Below, piece by piece: positions 1-10,800 of a stretch of DNA of 64,000 bases; positions within the stretch are counted from its first letter, which is position 1, and every line of letters begins with the position of its first letter. The notes below the pieces were generated by a model, which was not told where the DNA came from, ran no database searches, and saw nothing but the letters and a program-made list of their open reading frames with translations. Source of the stretch: Osmia lignaria lignaria. Lineage: Eukaryota; Arthropoda; Insecta; Hymenoptera; Megachilidae. Location of the stretch: assembly GCF_051020975.1 (NCBI RefSeq), contig NC_135038.1, forward strand, positions 9,360,001 to 9,424,000, given 5' to 3'. Made by a program: the position numbers and the translations under genes.

Positions 1-100
1 GTAGAAAATGGCGTACATGAAAGGTGTTTGAATATTTTTAGTATTAATAAAGTAAGTGTTCTGATTTGTTTGAATGACATCAATATTCTTAATATTTCAG

Positions 101-158
101 GTGAAGGTGATTGGAGGGGAAGGAAGGTGCTGCTCTGATCTCAGGAGGTCCTGATAGG
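101..158 (+). ncRNA. candidate non-coding internal exon
   Basis: A T-rich tract ending in TTTCAG at 100 is followed by 58 bp of GC-richer sequence and then a good donor, GTGAGT, at 159. All three frames contain stops, so if this is an exon it belongs to a UTR or a non-coding RNA on the plus strand, antisense to the HES gene. A similar arrangement, also starting GTGA and containing GAGGGG, lies at 39470-39519. This rests on splice-site appearance alone and could be chance. Confidence 0.2.
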
Positions 159-414
159 GTGAGTGATCTTTAACTTTCAATTCTTCTACAAGGTTAACAA
201 ACCTGTTAATTACAAAATTATTCAAAACATGAAATACTTATCACCTAATAATTCTGATTAACTGATACAATTCCAAGGACGCAATATTTCATTTGCAACT
301 ATGCATTATTAGAATATATTAAAAAATTAATTATACAAATGTAGGAATATCTATATTGATTATGGTAATAGAAAATGGCAAATAGGATAAATTTTAGAAC
401 AAAAATTTTATCAA

Positions 415-1168
415 TGAAACATGTTTATTAAAAATCTAGCATAATTTTCCTACGTCTACAGTAAATATCACAGGTACCACGTTTCTTTATCACAATATCC
501 TCTGCTCGGCCATATACACAAGCAGTCGTCAGTTTCCGATCATTAAACAATCGCGTCGAATCTATAATTCATTGGCCGAGAAGATTCTTATATAACAACG
601 CATTTGGCGGGAAAACGAATCGACATTTGTATTCGAATCCCTTTGCCGCCAAAATGGACAAAATAAAAACTTTCTCGATAGAACTTATGAAATAAACAAT
701 AGAAAATTCTAACCTTCAAGTAAATTAAAGCTTCGAGCCGCATCCTTGTATGCGGGCATGTCGTTACATCGAGATCCTACTAATACAACGCTCAATTAAC
801 ATGTACAATCTATGCCCTAACGGACGAAGATATTACAATAGAGAGAAGAAAAAAAAGAGAACAGATAAGTTTCTTTCACTTCGAGTGTCTTGAGCAAAAT
901 TTTAAGTCTATCCTTCGAACCATCCCGTCCGAATCGAAATCCTCTTCTCCGTCACGACGTTCGTCTCGAGGATGCGCGAGTAACTCGCTCAGATCACAGA
1001 GAAAATTGCAACACCGGTAAATGGTTCTTCCACGAGACGGACCAGTTCTCTCCGTCCATCAATGGTCATTCCCTCTTCGCGACCGGCGATCCAACCTGTA
1101 CCGGTCTTGAGAACTCGGTTCACCGGGTACGACGGCTTTGCCCGTTCAAGTCCCTTGGCCGATACCCA
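415..1168 (-). promoter_or_regulatory. 3' UTR of the HES gene with K boxes and a Brd box
   Basis: Read on the minus strand, the region downstream of the WRPW stop carries three K boxes (TGTGAT; plus-strand ATCACA at 467-472, 489-494, 993-998) and one Brd box (AGCTTTA; plus-strand TAAAGCT at 726-732). In Drosophila these heptamer and hexamer sites in E(spl)-C transcripts are seed targets of the miR-2/miR-11 and miR-4/miR-79 families and lower mRNA stability and translation. No GY box (GTCTTCC) was seen here. The UTR end is inferred from the AATAAA at 424-429. Confidence 0.7.
424..429 (-). terminator. polyadenylation signal of the HES gene
   Basis: The plus strand reads TTTATT, i.e. AATAAA on the minus strand, about 740 nt after the stop codon and just beyond the most distal K boxes. 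Its position fits a cleavage site near 405-415. Confidence 0.5.
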
Positions 1169-1925
1169 TTACCAGGGTCTCCAGATCGGCTCGTTGGGTT
1201 TGGCGACCTGTAGAAGACCTTGGTGGCTCTGCGAGATGCCCTCGACGTCCGTTCGCACCGGAGAAGGTTGACTGGAGGCCGGAGTCAGAGGCATGGAGTA
1301 TTCGTCCGAGCTCAGTTCGCTGCTGGATGATGGAGAAGATTGAGGCGCTGCCACGTGGATGGTCAAAGGTCCAGTTTTGTCCATGGAGTTCAGTTTGTGT
1401 CCCAAGTGGGTCATCAGTTTGGTTCCCAGAGCGACGTCGACGCCGGGAGTGGCTGCTAGACAACGGCTGACTTCGTTGGCGCAATGCGTGTACCCAGCTC
1501 TGAAGCGATCAGCGTCGATCACCGGGTTCGCGGAAAGTCTTTGCTGCCTTTGGAGTTTGTGAAGATGACGGACGGTCAGCTCCAGGATGTCAGCCTTCTC
1601 CAGTTTAGCAACGTTCTCACCGTCGCCTGCCAGAGCAGTCACCATCAGGTCCTTCAGTTCGTCCAGGCACCGGTTGATCCTTGCCCGACGTTTGCGTTCA
1701 AGCATAGGTTTCATCACCTGAGAATTTGAAAATAAGGAACCATTGTAGAATACTATTGAAGAATCTCCAATTGGCGGGAAGAATTTAAGGAAGTCAAGAT
1801 CGAATCTGCCGGGAGGATGAGAAATGGATATGTCTTCTGAAGACGCTTACCTTTCTGTATTGATAAGTCCTGGATATAGGCTGCTCCTGTCCATCGATCA
1901 TCATCATTTGCTCGTGCATCTGCAT
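1169..1925 (-). CDS. E(spl)-HLH: E(spl)-type HES repressor, bHLH-Orange, WRPW
   Basis: Two coding exons: 1851-1925 (25 codons) and 1169-1717 (182 codons plus TAA), giving 207 aa. The intron 1718-1850 is phase 0, with donor AAG|GTAAGC and acceptor TTCTCAG|GTG. Start: ATG at 1923-1925 is the first ATG after an in-frame TGA. Residues 22-80 form the bHLH: YRK|VMKPMLERKRRARIN has the HES-type proline at the start of the basic region, followed by helix 1, a loop and helix 2 (KADILELTVRHLHKL). The Orange domain is about residues 96-134. A Ser-rich stretch with SSDE (a possible CK2 site, as in Drosophila m5/m7/m8) precedes the C-terminal WRPW at 204-207, which recruits Groucho. Family role: nuclear repressor induced by Notch that blocks proneural genes by binding CACGNG-type sites. 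Which Drosophila paralogue is closest cannot be decided by eye, so the symbol is generic. Insect E(spl) bHLH genes are often intronless; this one has a short intron inside the basic region. Confidence 0.97.
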
Positions 1926-2119
1926 GATTAATCCTTTAATAGATGATCACACACCGATAAACTGCACTGATTGCCGCGTTAATCACACTTAAAGTCTCTG
2001 CACAGATAGTTAAGGTCAGTTTTGAAAGGATCTCCTCTACGATTACCGGGTCTCGCTCGATTCTATGGAAACGCAACGACTGGGTACGCGTGTCCAGCTC
2101 GAACTTCGTGAACGATCAC

Positions 2120-2161
2120 CGTGATTGTGGTGGCTGTCGGGCGAGGCTGTAGCTTATATAG
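2120..2161 (-). promoter_or_regulatory. core promoter of the HES gene
   Basis: The minus strand has CTATATAAG at 2161-2153, the same TATA sequence found at the other two genes. The expected start site is about 2122-2130, leaving a 5' UTR of about 200 nt before the ATG at 1925. No perfect Inr is seen; CAATCAC spans the expected position. Confidence 0.75.
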
Positions 2162-2229
2162 TCAAGGACCCTTCGGCTGGGTGGGGCGAGGGGCTGATGT
2201 CAGGGTCCGGGAGTGGGGGACAGGCCTTC

Positions 2230-2262
2230 CGTGGGAACGGTCTGTAGAGGTTGGTTCCCAAG
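2230..2262 (-). promoter_or_regulatory. Su(H) paired site (SPS)
   Basis: CGTGGGAA at 2230-2237 matches the Su(H) consensus YGTGRGAA. TTCCCAAG at 2255-2262 is the inverted half with one mismatch to TTCYCACR. The 17-bp spacer between them is within the 15-17 bp typical of the E(spl)-C SPS. It lies roughly 105-140 bp upstream of the inferred start, as in Drosophila E(spl) promoters. Confidence 0.75.
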
Positions 2263-2283
2263 CAAGCACACCACCTGTAAGCG

Positions 2284-2290
2284 GCAGCTG
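2284..2290. promoter_or_regulatory. proneural A-type E-box next to the SPS
   Basis: GCAGCTG matches the proneural-Daughterless consensus GCAGSTG and lies 22 bp distal to the SPS. SPS plus A is the classical code for synergistic activation by Notch and proneural proteins. Confidence 0.6.
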
Positions 2291-2433
2291 CCAGACACGC
2301 GCCCACACCAAGCATCGTCACCGTTTCTTCGTCCTTATTGCACCTACCGTTCCGGGCCCGTGTTTCCTACCTCGTCTGATCCTCTCTGTTGGTCGTGCCA
2401 TGGTATGCACGGCTTTAACCTTCTCTTTTCCTT

Positions 2434-2440
<7 letters not shown>

Positions 2441-2471
<31 letters not shown>
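2441..2471. repeat. (TC)n microsatellite, GAGA on the minus strand
   Basis: An uninterrupted TC run of about 30 bp. A second, broken CT tract is at 2683-2708. Read on the coding strand both are GAGAG runs about 310 and 570 bp upstream of the HES start, which could bind a GAGA-type factor. Confidence 0.85.
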
Positions 2472-2474
<3 letters not shown>

Positions 2475-3570
2475 TTCCTTTCGGCTTACTATTTCACGAA
2501 CGTGCGATCATACGGAAGGACCCCGAACCTATCCACCTCCTTTTTCTTTCTCTTCAGGTAAAATCAAGAGAGAGAGCTGCTCGTTCTCCTTGTTACACCC
2601 CCCTTAGCTCTCTTCCTCCTTTTTTTTCCATTCTAGCGGACCCAAAGGTGGTTACTCGTGCTACGTCTTCTTATCGCGATCCTCTCTCTCCCTCTCTCTC
2701 TCTCTCTTTTCCACTTTCATGGTTCATCCATCGCGGTCTCCTTCTTCTGGTAGAGCAACCTCGTGGAGCGTGCTGGGCACAAGTCCGACGTTCTCCCTGA
2801 TCGCAATCCCACTAGTTACACGTTAACCGAATCACGGCTACGTGTGTCTATGGCTACCGCGACGCGATACCCTCCCGTCCCCTAACCATCTACGCTCTGC
2901 TTCCTCTCCGCAATTGATCAATCATTTTCCGGCGCGCATATTAAATCCACGCGTGAGATACACCCGCCGCGGATGCGGAGACAAATGTTGCGCGATAAAA
3001 CTTGACGTTATGAAAAGGATGTGATGAATCGTTTATTACGATTGTCGTGTGGGCGCCGGGTCTCCTCTTCGGGACGGGGGGGGGGGATGGGCAGGGACAA
3101 TAGTCCACGCGATAATTAACCGTCCTTCGTTTCGTAGGCTCTTTTGCTTTTCTTTTTCTTCTACGACGTTTCGAGGAGCTCGTTTGTTACAACGATGAAA
3201 GACCGCGGTTACCATTCTAGGCCTTTGTATTTTAATTGCCGAGCAACTAGTTGGCTAAGCTGGGTCTCGCGCGTTTCCGTCTACTTGTTTCGGGAAGTAA
3301 TAATTAGGTTGTAAAATGGGATTATATCATTCGGGGATTATATTGCCAGGTCGGAGGATTAGAGCGTACGCTACGCTGAATTATGAAGAGGGGATACTTT
3401 ATTGAAACGCAGTTCAGCGCAAATTGTTATTTGCTCCAAATAAATTGACTCCGTTATGAAATCGAAAATACTTATGACGTTTCAAAATTTCTGTCAATTA
3501 CTGACACCTGTGCTCCCAATATTTAATTGCAATCTTCAAATTAATTAGATTTTGTATTAACTTTTAAACG

Positions 3571-3589
3571 GCGGACAATGGAGAGAGGC
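3571..3589 (+). repeat. dispersed core element, copy 1 (variant)
   Basis: GCGGACAATGGAGAGAGGC differs from the common core at two positions (C to A in CCATGG, C to G near the end). It lies 20 bp from copy 2, so the two may be a small tandem duplication. Confidence 0.8.
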
Positions 3590-3609
3590 AAATTAAAAAA
3601 TAATCAATG

Positions 3610-3628
3610 GCGGACCATGGAGAGAGCC
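3610..3628 (+). repeat. dispersed core element, copy 2
   Basis: Exact 19-bp core GCGGACCATGGAGAGAGCC, preceded by TAATCAATG rather than the usual TCGGA(C/T)G. Confidence 0.9.
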
Positions 3629-4954
3629 ATTATAATGATAAGCTTACTACTGGATTATAAATTGCAAAGTTTAGAGTTGCCAAAAGGTGCTCTTATTATG
3701 GAATTGGTAATTCTTTTCTGCCGAAGTCACGGAGCCATGAAATTCCAGTTGGAATCTCAAACGGCGCCGCAATTACACGTAACAGCCAGCCGAAAGTGAT
3801 TTCCATGTCTCGTTCTCGATGCTCGAACGGCAACGAGTACACATAACCGCTCGAAAGTATCCTCGTACGTAAATGAAAATAATTTTAGGTCAGTCTTAAA
3901 CGAGGATTCAATTTCTAACGTGTATGATTTGTGATCACCCGAATATTTAGGAACGATTAAAAATGTTCACCCGAGGCGGTTCGGTCGTTGTCGAAAATCG
4001 TTGGAAAGTAGCCCGGAGGAGTATTCGTAATACCGAGGTTTAATTTCTCGAAGATCCTCGTAAAACCGTTCCCCGCTTCGGATAGTCATCGTACGGAATG
4101 AATATCTCCGATACGGTTTACGTGTACATCCTGTCTGTTGCTGGAAGCACTTCCAGATACTAATTTCGTCGAAGCTTTTGCTGAATTATATCCTTCCCGG
4201 TTCGCCTCTTTCCAATCCCTTCTCTATCCTTCTCCGTCAAGCTTTTCTTTTTTCATAACCTCCGTTCGTTTCTTCCTGCCAACCCAGCTCGCTTATTTCA
4301 TCGCGAGTAGGGGCACTTAAACATCGTTCGCACCGAATAATTACGCGCGTCAGCTTCATCCTTCTTCTTTACCCTGTCTCAAAGTTCCACGTCCCGTCCG
4401 GCCGCCTTCTTCTTGCTACCGCGACTTTACGAGCCATCCTTCTTCATCCCTGCCTTTCTCAGGCTTCCTCTTTTTTCCCCTGTTCCTTCAGGCCGGCCAA
4501 TTGCACGTGTCCTTAACGACGCCGCCACCTTCACGTAGAGCTTACGTGATCCTCAGATAACTCGAATCTCCTCTTCGTTTTACCCCTTTTTCTCGCCTCT
4601 CTTCGATTCGCTTTTCCCTTCTGCTCGATGGAATTAAATTAGATCGACGCGAGGAGGATTGAATCCGGCTCGCAATGATACGTCTCTTTAATGGAATATT
4701 TTCATCTTTAAAGAATTTTTGAAATTCGATATAAAAATCATGGTATATCGCGGTGTCTGAGCTCTGCGGAGTTTGCTTCGATTGTTCAGCAGGCTCTTCG
4801 CGTGTAACAATATACATTGCAAGGTTTCCTGGGGCAAAAAATGAAAATGAAAAACCTTGGATAGATTCAAGGAAGCCTTTCGCGTGTTTAATAGCGAGTA
4901 ACCGTATCGCCGATGCACTGTAGGGCATTGATAAACTCTGATATGATTTCATGA

Positions 4955-5062
4955 CAGGAAAGTATCTTAAAATAGCGCTTATGATACATCAATTTAAAGC
5001 TTAAAGTTTCATAAAAATGGTTGCATAAAGATTTCAATAATATTCTTAGTACAAAATGAGTG
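4955..5062 (-). repeat. dispersed AT-rich repeat D2, copy 1
   Basis: Contains, in reverse orientation, the D2 landmarks: AAGTATCTTAAAA, CGCTTATGATACATCAATTT, AAAGCTTAAAG, then TTCATAAAAATGGTTGCATA and AATACTCTTAGTACAAAAT-like sequence. Best matches are at 28190, 46125 and 46300. Confidence 0.65.
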
Positions 5063-5292
5063 AGCTATAGATATCATCAAAGTAATAATTTTTATATATT
5101 AAATTGTTGTATAAAATTTAGGTTCTAGCAAATTTTAATTACATTTTAAATTTTAAATCGATATATCACAAGTTAAATTTCATTACTGTTCATTTACAAT
5201 AGTTTATATTGAAGATAATTATGTCCCACGAGGACTATCGTAATATCATTGACAGTTCATTAAAAAGGAAACCGAATGAGACTTAATGCAGC

Positions 5293-5477
5293 CACGTGTC
5301 GACTTGATTCCAAGTCAGCTTCCTCTCACGTGCCGTTCATTGTTCGCTGTTTTTGCACGATCTGGCCGGGCAACACGAACTTCCGACTGTGTTGGTGGAA
5401 TAATATAAACTTAATTCAATGCCTCTGTTAGTCCACGTGCACTGTTACACGCGTTAGAACGCGTAAGCCAGCACGTG
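5293..5477. promoter_or_regulatory. cluster of four CACGTG E-boxes
   Basis: CACGTG at 5293-5298, 5327-5332, 5434-5439 and 5472-5477, with two GCG(T)-type CACGCG-like words between the last two. The block is GC-richer than its surroundings. HES repressors and other bHLH proteins (Max, Clock, Cycle classes) bind this hexamer, so an enhancer is possible; function is inferred only. Confidence 0.4.
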
Positions 5478-5668
5478 CTGAAACGATGCACGGATTAACC
5501 GGAAGTGAGTGCAGTCAAGAGACAGACTCGCGAGTTGCATAATATTTCTTGCAGAGCTATTCAACAGTAAAGGAATAAATTTATTTATTTATTTTTGTAC
5601 AAAACATACAATAATATTGACTTAAAATTAAATGTATCATTTTTAAACAAAAGAGTTTCATATATTGG

Positions 5669-5687
5669 GGTTCTCTCCATGGTCCGC
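5669..5687 (-). repeat. dispersed core element, copy 3
   Basis: GGTTCTCTCCATGGTCCGCC on the plus strand; one change in the outer GC part. Its AT-rich flank (ACAAAAGAGTTTCATATATT) closely matches the flank of copy 14 and resembles copy 15, showing that the repeat is longer than the core. Confidence 0.85.
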
Positions 5688-6389
5688 CGTTCGAACGTTT
5701 ATAGAAAATCGAATTCAGACCTAAATGCTAACTATTATTATATATTAGATTCACTTATAATATCCTTTATAAAGCGTGTCATTTTAACGAGGAAACACGT
5801 GCGAGGTTAACAAATTTTCTCATCAGTTTTCCCATGTTTCGTGTACACTTATCGAGTATCGCTTATGAGGATAGGAAGGGGGGCTTATTAGCAAGTACAT
5901 CAGCTGTTCGTGAACATATGTCGCGAGCCGTTTGGCTCGTGCCAACGAAATCATGATCCCCTTTCTCCCCTATCTCGAATATCAACCCCTGTGACATCGG
6001 TTCGCACGCGTCGATTTCCTTCGTAATATCGAAGGGGCTTTTATAGGGGTTTTGTCAAAAGATAACAACCGGATGCTTCTAATAACTCCTCCTCGTGAGA
6101 ACTTTTTTGTCTCTGGCTGAAACATTGCCTAATTTGATCCTCAATGTGTCATCCTTTGTTTGAACTAAGAATTGATAGTATAGATTTAGGTGTAGATTTT
6201 GGAATTAAAATTTAATAATAACCATTTGGTTTATTTAGATTATCTGTACACAGATAAATATTAATATAATACATAGATTTGAAAATTGGAAAGAAAATTG
6301 AGTTTTTTTGAAATTTTATGCTTCTGAGCTCCTAAGAAATTAATTAAATTCTCAAATTTGATTATTAAAACTGTAAAGAAAAATTCTTT

Positions 6390-6851
6390 TTGCATGATGC
6401 CGAGGATCAGATATCAGAAAGGCATACCGCAGCTACATTGTATCTGGAACCCTTTGAAAGTCACGATCCCAAAAAAGGTAGACAAGGTATACATCTTAAA
6501 TATTATGGTGGTTCATCAAGGGCTTATTGGCGTTACGACCATGACGGTTATGGCACGAAAAAGTTCACATTGTATGTTCAGGTTTTATATTCCTTGTTTC
6601 TTAGCTGCTGTTTCGGTTGGATCATTAATATTTTTCATTATACTGCCTTGACGTTCATTAAGACGATGCTGTTAGGATCAGGGACAAATGGTATGCAAAT
6701 GTTGAAGGGTCTCGAAGAGAATAGAGAAATGCATCTTCTTTATTATCTTCTAACAACGTTTCTCGAACAAAAAATTTACAATCTCTTGTTGGATTCTTTG
6801 AGAAATACTTATCATAAATTCGTACCAGATGAAATTATAATTAAAATCTAA
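6390..6851 (+). pseudogene. possible broken coding fragment, unrecognised
   Basis: From 6390 one frame runs open for about 150 codons. It begins with polar, Tyr/Gly/His-rich sequence (YYGGSSRAYWRYDHDGYG at about residues 38-55) of protein-like composition. Near 6580 the open frame changes character, and a neighbouring frame continues with a 20-residue hydrophobic stretch ending at 6651, as if one base had been gained or lost. Base composition is less AT-rich than the flanks. No family is recognised, no clear splice sites or promoter are visible, and a chance ORF remains possible. Confidence 0.25.
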
Positions 6852-7378
6852 GGGAAAATCGTGTATTTTTAATTTTCATATTATTACAGAGCTATGTAAA
6901 TCAATTTTAATGCAAGGGTAGTGCAATTTTCATTTCAAATTCAATTCTGTGATTGCAATATTGTTTCCCGTTAACCATAATTTCATCTGCTTCAAGGAAA
7001 TACCACTTAGAACGTAAACACAGGGCAGTTCCTTTTCGAATAATAGAATGTTCCGTTAATACAATTTACCGAAGATCGAGATTGTGTTATAAATAATAGA
7101 GATTAGAAAGGTATCGGTTCCATTTTAAACAGAATTCCATGTTTATGACATTCCGGTATCATTCTCGATTTAAATAAAATCCCTGTTGAATATAAATACA
7201 TGATGGGCCGGATTAACTTAATTTCTTTTATCTTAAATTAACCCTTCTGGATCTGGCGTTCCATCAAACCGATGGAAATTTTATTACACATAAATTGTTA
7301 TAACTTTCAAGGTTCTCACAGTACTTGATTACAGTTAGAATTGTTAATTATTGTATTTCAATATTTAACTCTTGGACA

Positions 7379-7398
7379 GCGGACCATGGAGAGAGTCC
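7379..7398 (+). repeat. dispersed core element, copy 4
   Basis: GCGGACCATGGAGAGAGTCC, preceded by TTAACTCTTGGACA and followed 14 bp later by AAAGGGTTAA. One change (C to T) from the common core. Confidence 0.88.
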
Positions 7399-8547
7399 CA
7401 GGCTTCACTGTTAAAGGGTTAAGTTCCTTAACAATTTTAGTATTCAAAATAGCCGAAGTTATATAGAAATTTTCTTTATCATTAAAACTGAATATGTGGA
7501 GTACGATATAGAACTCTGTATTTTAATTAATTTTCATTTTGTGAGATGGTACCTTTGAAAAATACCTACAAAAATGAGACGCTATTAACCCCACGGGTTC
7601 TCTACAATTATAAAGCAAAAAATTTGCAAAGAAAGCCACTTTTGTTGAAAGCACACTGATGAATACACTGACATATCCTGACACGTAATATTACTGAACG
7701 TTAAGTGGTTAAGACCTGCTGCAAAGAGTGAAGGGTTAAAAATTGCAACAAAAACGGTACATGTTATGGAAGTGGTTTCCTGTACGAATTCAGAGGCAAA
7801 CACTCGTCTGTTGGTTGGCTTTAGAGGAGCTGAAATTTGCATGCGGTGCCGTTAACATCTACCGGACCTTCTGACCTACTGTTCGAGGCAGAGTAACCAT
7901 GAAGAACAAGAGAATGAAAAAGAGAAGGAGAAGTGAGAGCATTCTCACGGAATGTCGAGTTCACCTGGCGTTGTGTGCACACACCGTGTGTGCACTTCGC
8001 TCTATTTAAATGGCCTTTTCTGCCCCCTTCGCCCTCCCTTTTCTTTCCTCTTTCTTTTTTTTTTTTTAATTGAACGTTACCTCGTGGCACGTGCTCACAA
8101 TACCGACACACGTCATCGCTTCCGTGTACGGAACACGACCTCGCTCCGCTTCCTCAGTGTCTTCCGGTTAAACCTGAATAGCTTGACTTCCTTCCTGCGA
8201 CCTTCGCGACCTCCTTCGATCAAAATACAGGAGGCCCTTTCTTATAAGGGTACAGGAATTTTTGGGTAATCGAATATTGAAATAATTAAAATTTGAAGAA
8301 GAAAATATTATTTGGAATAAAAGTCTTAGCAGAAATGACCATAGCGAAAGGGTTAATAGTATATTTCATTTTGATTTTTAATATTATTAATGGGGTAGTT
8401 TTCTCGATACCATACTTTAGCATTTTCGGTCTTTTAATTATTTTAAAAATAAAAACAGAATTTTTCGATATAGGAAGTTCTGTTAGTTTGTTTCGAAAGG
8501 TATAAAGATTGACACCGATTTGATGAAATATAAAAGGTACCGTAAGG

Positions 8548-8720
8548 TAGTGTTTATGGTATATTAATTTGGAGTTTAAGATTCAACGAAAATGACTACG
8601 CAAGCCCTTTATTAACGTTTTTAATATGGAATGGCTAATAATGAGCGATTTCGAAACGTGTAAAAGTTCACTTATGGCATATTAATTTGAAGCTTAACGC
8701 GTTGAATACCGCAATGAAAA
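8548..8720 (-). repeat. degenerate D2 repeats, two units
   Basis: Two imperfect copies, 8548-8600 and 8669-8720, share TTATGG(T/C)ATATTAATTTG(G/A)AG(T/C)TTAA. This matches the part of D2 around the AAGCTTTAAATTGATATATCATAA landmark elsewhere, read on the other strand. Confidence 0.5.
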
Positions 8721-9157
8721 TGATCGTATACGGAATGGCACTCTAAAATTGCAATTATTCAGAGTACGATACTTTTATTTTTCAGTTAAACTTTTCATCC
8801 GATACCTTGTGTAAGCGACGTGATATTAATGCTACTTTAAATTTTCTTTTTCATCATCAAATTTTTGGTTATAGGTCATTGCATTCACTCGTGGTTCAAG
8901 ATTAAATTAAATCTTTGTATTTAGAATAATTTTTCACTAATTGTAAAATGTGTTTTATATCAACTGAATATATAATAGTTAGATAGGAATTAAATGGCCG
9001 GGCAATGTGAGAAGGTTTTACCACGTGCTTTGGGTCACAGGTAACAGCTAGGTAGAATCGTTTATTGATTATATCAGACATTCGATGCTTAGTTCCATTG
9101 TTCATATTGTATTATTTAAAATCAATATTAGTGACGAGTCTATAATTTCTCAAAGGT

Positions 9158-9330
9158 TCATTTAAAGAAAAATCAAATTTTAAAAAAATTTCATTTTTAG
9201 GCTAATCAGGGCTAATTAGAGATGCAAAAGTTTTAGTATTCTTTGTAAATTTTTATTTTAAAGTATAATAGCATTCAATGATTTTCTTCTCCTTATGTTA
9301 TTTTAAAATATCTAGAATTAATTATATTCT
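9158..9330 (+). repeat. dispersed repeat D3, copy 1
   Basis: AAAGGTTCATTTA(A)AGAAAAAT, AGGCTAATCAGGGCTAATTA, then TTTTTATTTTAAAGTATAAT and TTCTTCTCCTTAT follow in the same order as in copies at 11764 and 12705. Confidence 0.65.
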
Positions 9331-9429
9331 CTATCAAAAAATTTTTTCCCAAGAAAATAATAAATTTGAATCGCAAGTTCTTTATAATATAATTTTCCAA
9401 GTGTCGAAATCGGTTTCGAAATCTCTCAA

Positions 9430-10800
9430 CACGATATCAGTACGATGTTAAAAAAAGGAACAGACTTATGCAAATAAGAAAATCAGACGTTTCGACAAGA
9501 GAATGCAGATGAACCGGTGTCGCGATAGGAGTTAAAATCGGCAAAGGAGCGAGGGTCTCGGCTATGGCAGGGCGTCTTGAAAAGGGGGAAGTGGCCCCGA
9601 TAGGAGCCCAAAGGGGTCCTTTGTGGGGTCTTAGGCTGAAGATTGCGCACGTGCTCGGTTTTCCCACGCGTATAGCACGCAGCCGGTCCCCGTTGAAGGG
9701 GAGAACAGCCAGGCTGAAAAGGGACAGGGCGCATTGTGTCGAGCACGGGTCTGAGACACTGGAAATTAAGGGCTTTCTCCTTTGCACCCACGGTAAACGA
9801 TGACCAATACAAATTGCCGGTAGCCAAGTAATAAAATCCATTAATTTTCCTTCTGGAAAATCTTGCAATAATATTATCAATTTATTTAACAAATCAAAAT
9901 TTGCCTATATAAAAAGGAGCATCGCTTTAAAATGTAATATTTTTTCCTTGAAAATTTTGCTGTTAAAATGCAAAGAATTATGGTTTTTGAAGGGTCCCAG
10001 TTATTCGATGGTAGATTAGGGTGGATTTTTCTTCGACCTTCTTCGTGACGCAGCTTTCAGAAATGTTAGCAGGGACCACCTACGCTGGACGTGTCCACAG
10101 GTATACTTGATAGACGTGGCTGTTTCTTATCCCGAAATTCCAGGAGGGCTGACTCACGTTTCTCATAAGTTTCTTCGAAATTGAGACGAGACCCTAGAAG
10201 GAAGTCATCGCGATGACTGTACAGAACCCGTCTGCGTTTCGTCCACAATTATGGACCGTTGTTGAAATTCTCATAATTTTGCAAATTTTTTCAAATTCAA
10301 AAATCAGCCTTCTGTTCTATTTATCTCCTGAAGCTTTTGTAATTTTATAAAAATCATTCCTGATGGAAGGTGCATCGCGACGGGCGCGTAAAAAGGTGTC
10401 GCCGTGTCGCCGTGTTGATTTCTTTTTAATCGAGCCGGAAGCCGTGTTAAGGGACGGCCGTTAATTGGCGTTTGCCTCCTCGGTCATCGAACAAAAATAT
10501 GTACAAGCAGGCTGGATACTTGTAAGCTTCTTACGACACAACCCGTACATCTACGCACACATACGTTTCTACCTGGTTCGCCACGAAAATATACGTGATC
10601 GGTGTGCCCCCACGTGCGTGTGCACACGAATGAATGGCGCTGCCGGGCGGAGAAGGCATCGCATCTCTCGTTTCTGGACTCCGAGATCTAACTACCACCT
10701 GCCTCATTTTCCCACGAGCTCCGAGCGAACCTCTCGAATACCGATGAGATAGACGAGGACGAGCCTTGCCTCGTTCCTACACGAACAGAAACTCGAAGGA
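9430..10800. other. intergenic block with GC-richer islands
   Basis: 9550-9790 and 10380-10760 are distinctly GC-richer. ORFs of up to 151 codons on the minus strand (9437-9892) and 95 codons on the plus strand (10465-10752) resemble no known family and probably reflect composition. A Su(H) consensus TTCCCACG lies at 10709-10716 and CACGTG near 9648 and 10610. A cis-regulatory role is possible. Confidence 0.4.

Larger units (their letters stand above)
2710..4950. other. intergenic DNA upstream of the HES gene
   Basis: No coding gene recognised. It holds a G11 run near 3077, two adjacent dispersed core elements (3571, 3610), a CACGTG near 4505, and GC-richer pyrimidine-rich stretches at 2840-3200 and 4130-4640. 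Short ORFs here look random. Confidence 0.6.
6860..9150. other. intergenic DNA
   Basis: No gene recognised. Contains core element copy 4, single Su(H)-consensus sites at 7313-7320, 7942-7949 and 9006-9013, AAAGGGTTAA at 7413 and 8347, CACGTG near 8089 and 9022, and degenerate D2 repeats at 8548-8720. The T-rich and GC-mixed stretch 7940-8230 is the only part with coding-like composition, without a recognisable product. Confidence 0.6.

Noticed and set aside
588..596. Extra TATA-like word CTTATATAA on the plus strand
   Set aside because: It lies within the HES 3' UTR in AT-rich DNA and has no Inr, gene or other promoter signal nearby.
1169..1717. HES protein starting at 1717
   Set aside because: Position 1717 is the first base of exon 2 (GTG after a splice acceptor). 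The basic region needs the exon at 1851-1925.
9437..9892. 151-codon minus-strand ORF
   Set aside because: Hydrophobic and proline-rich by composition, with overlapping frames on both strands and no family resemblance.
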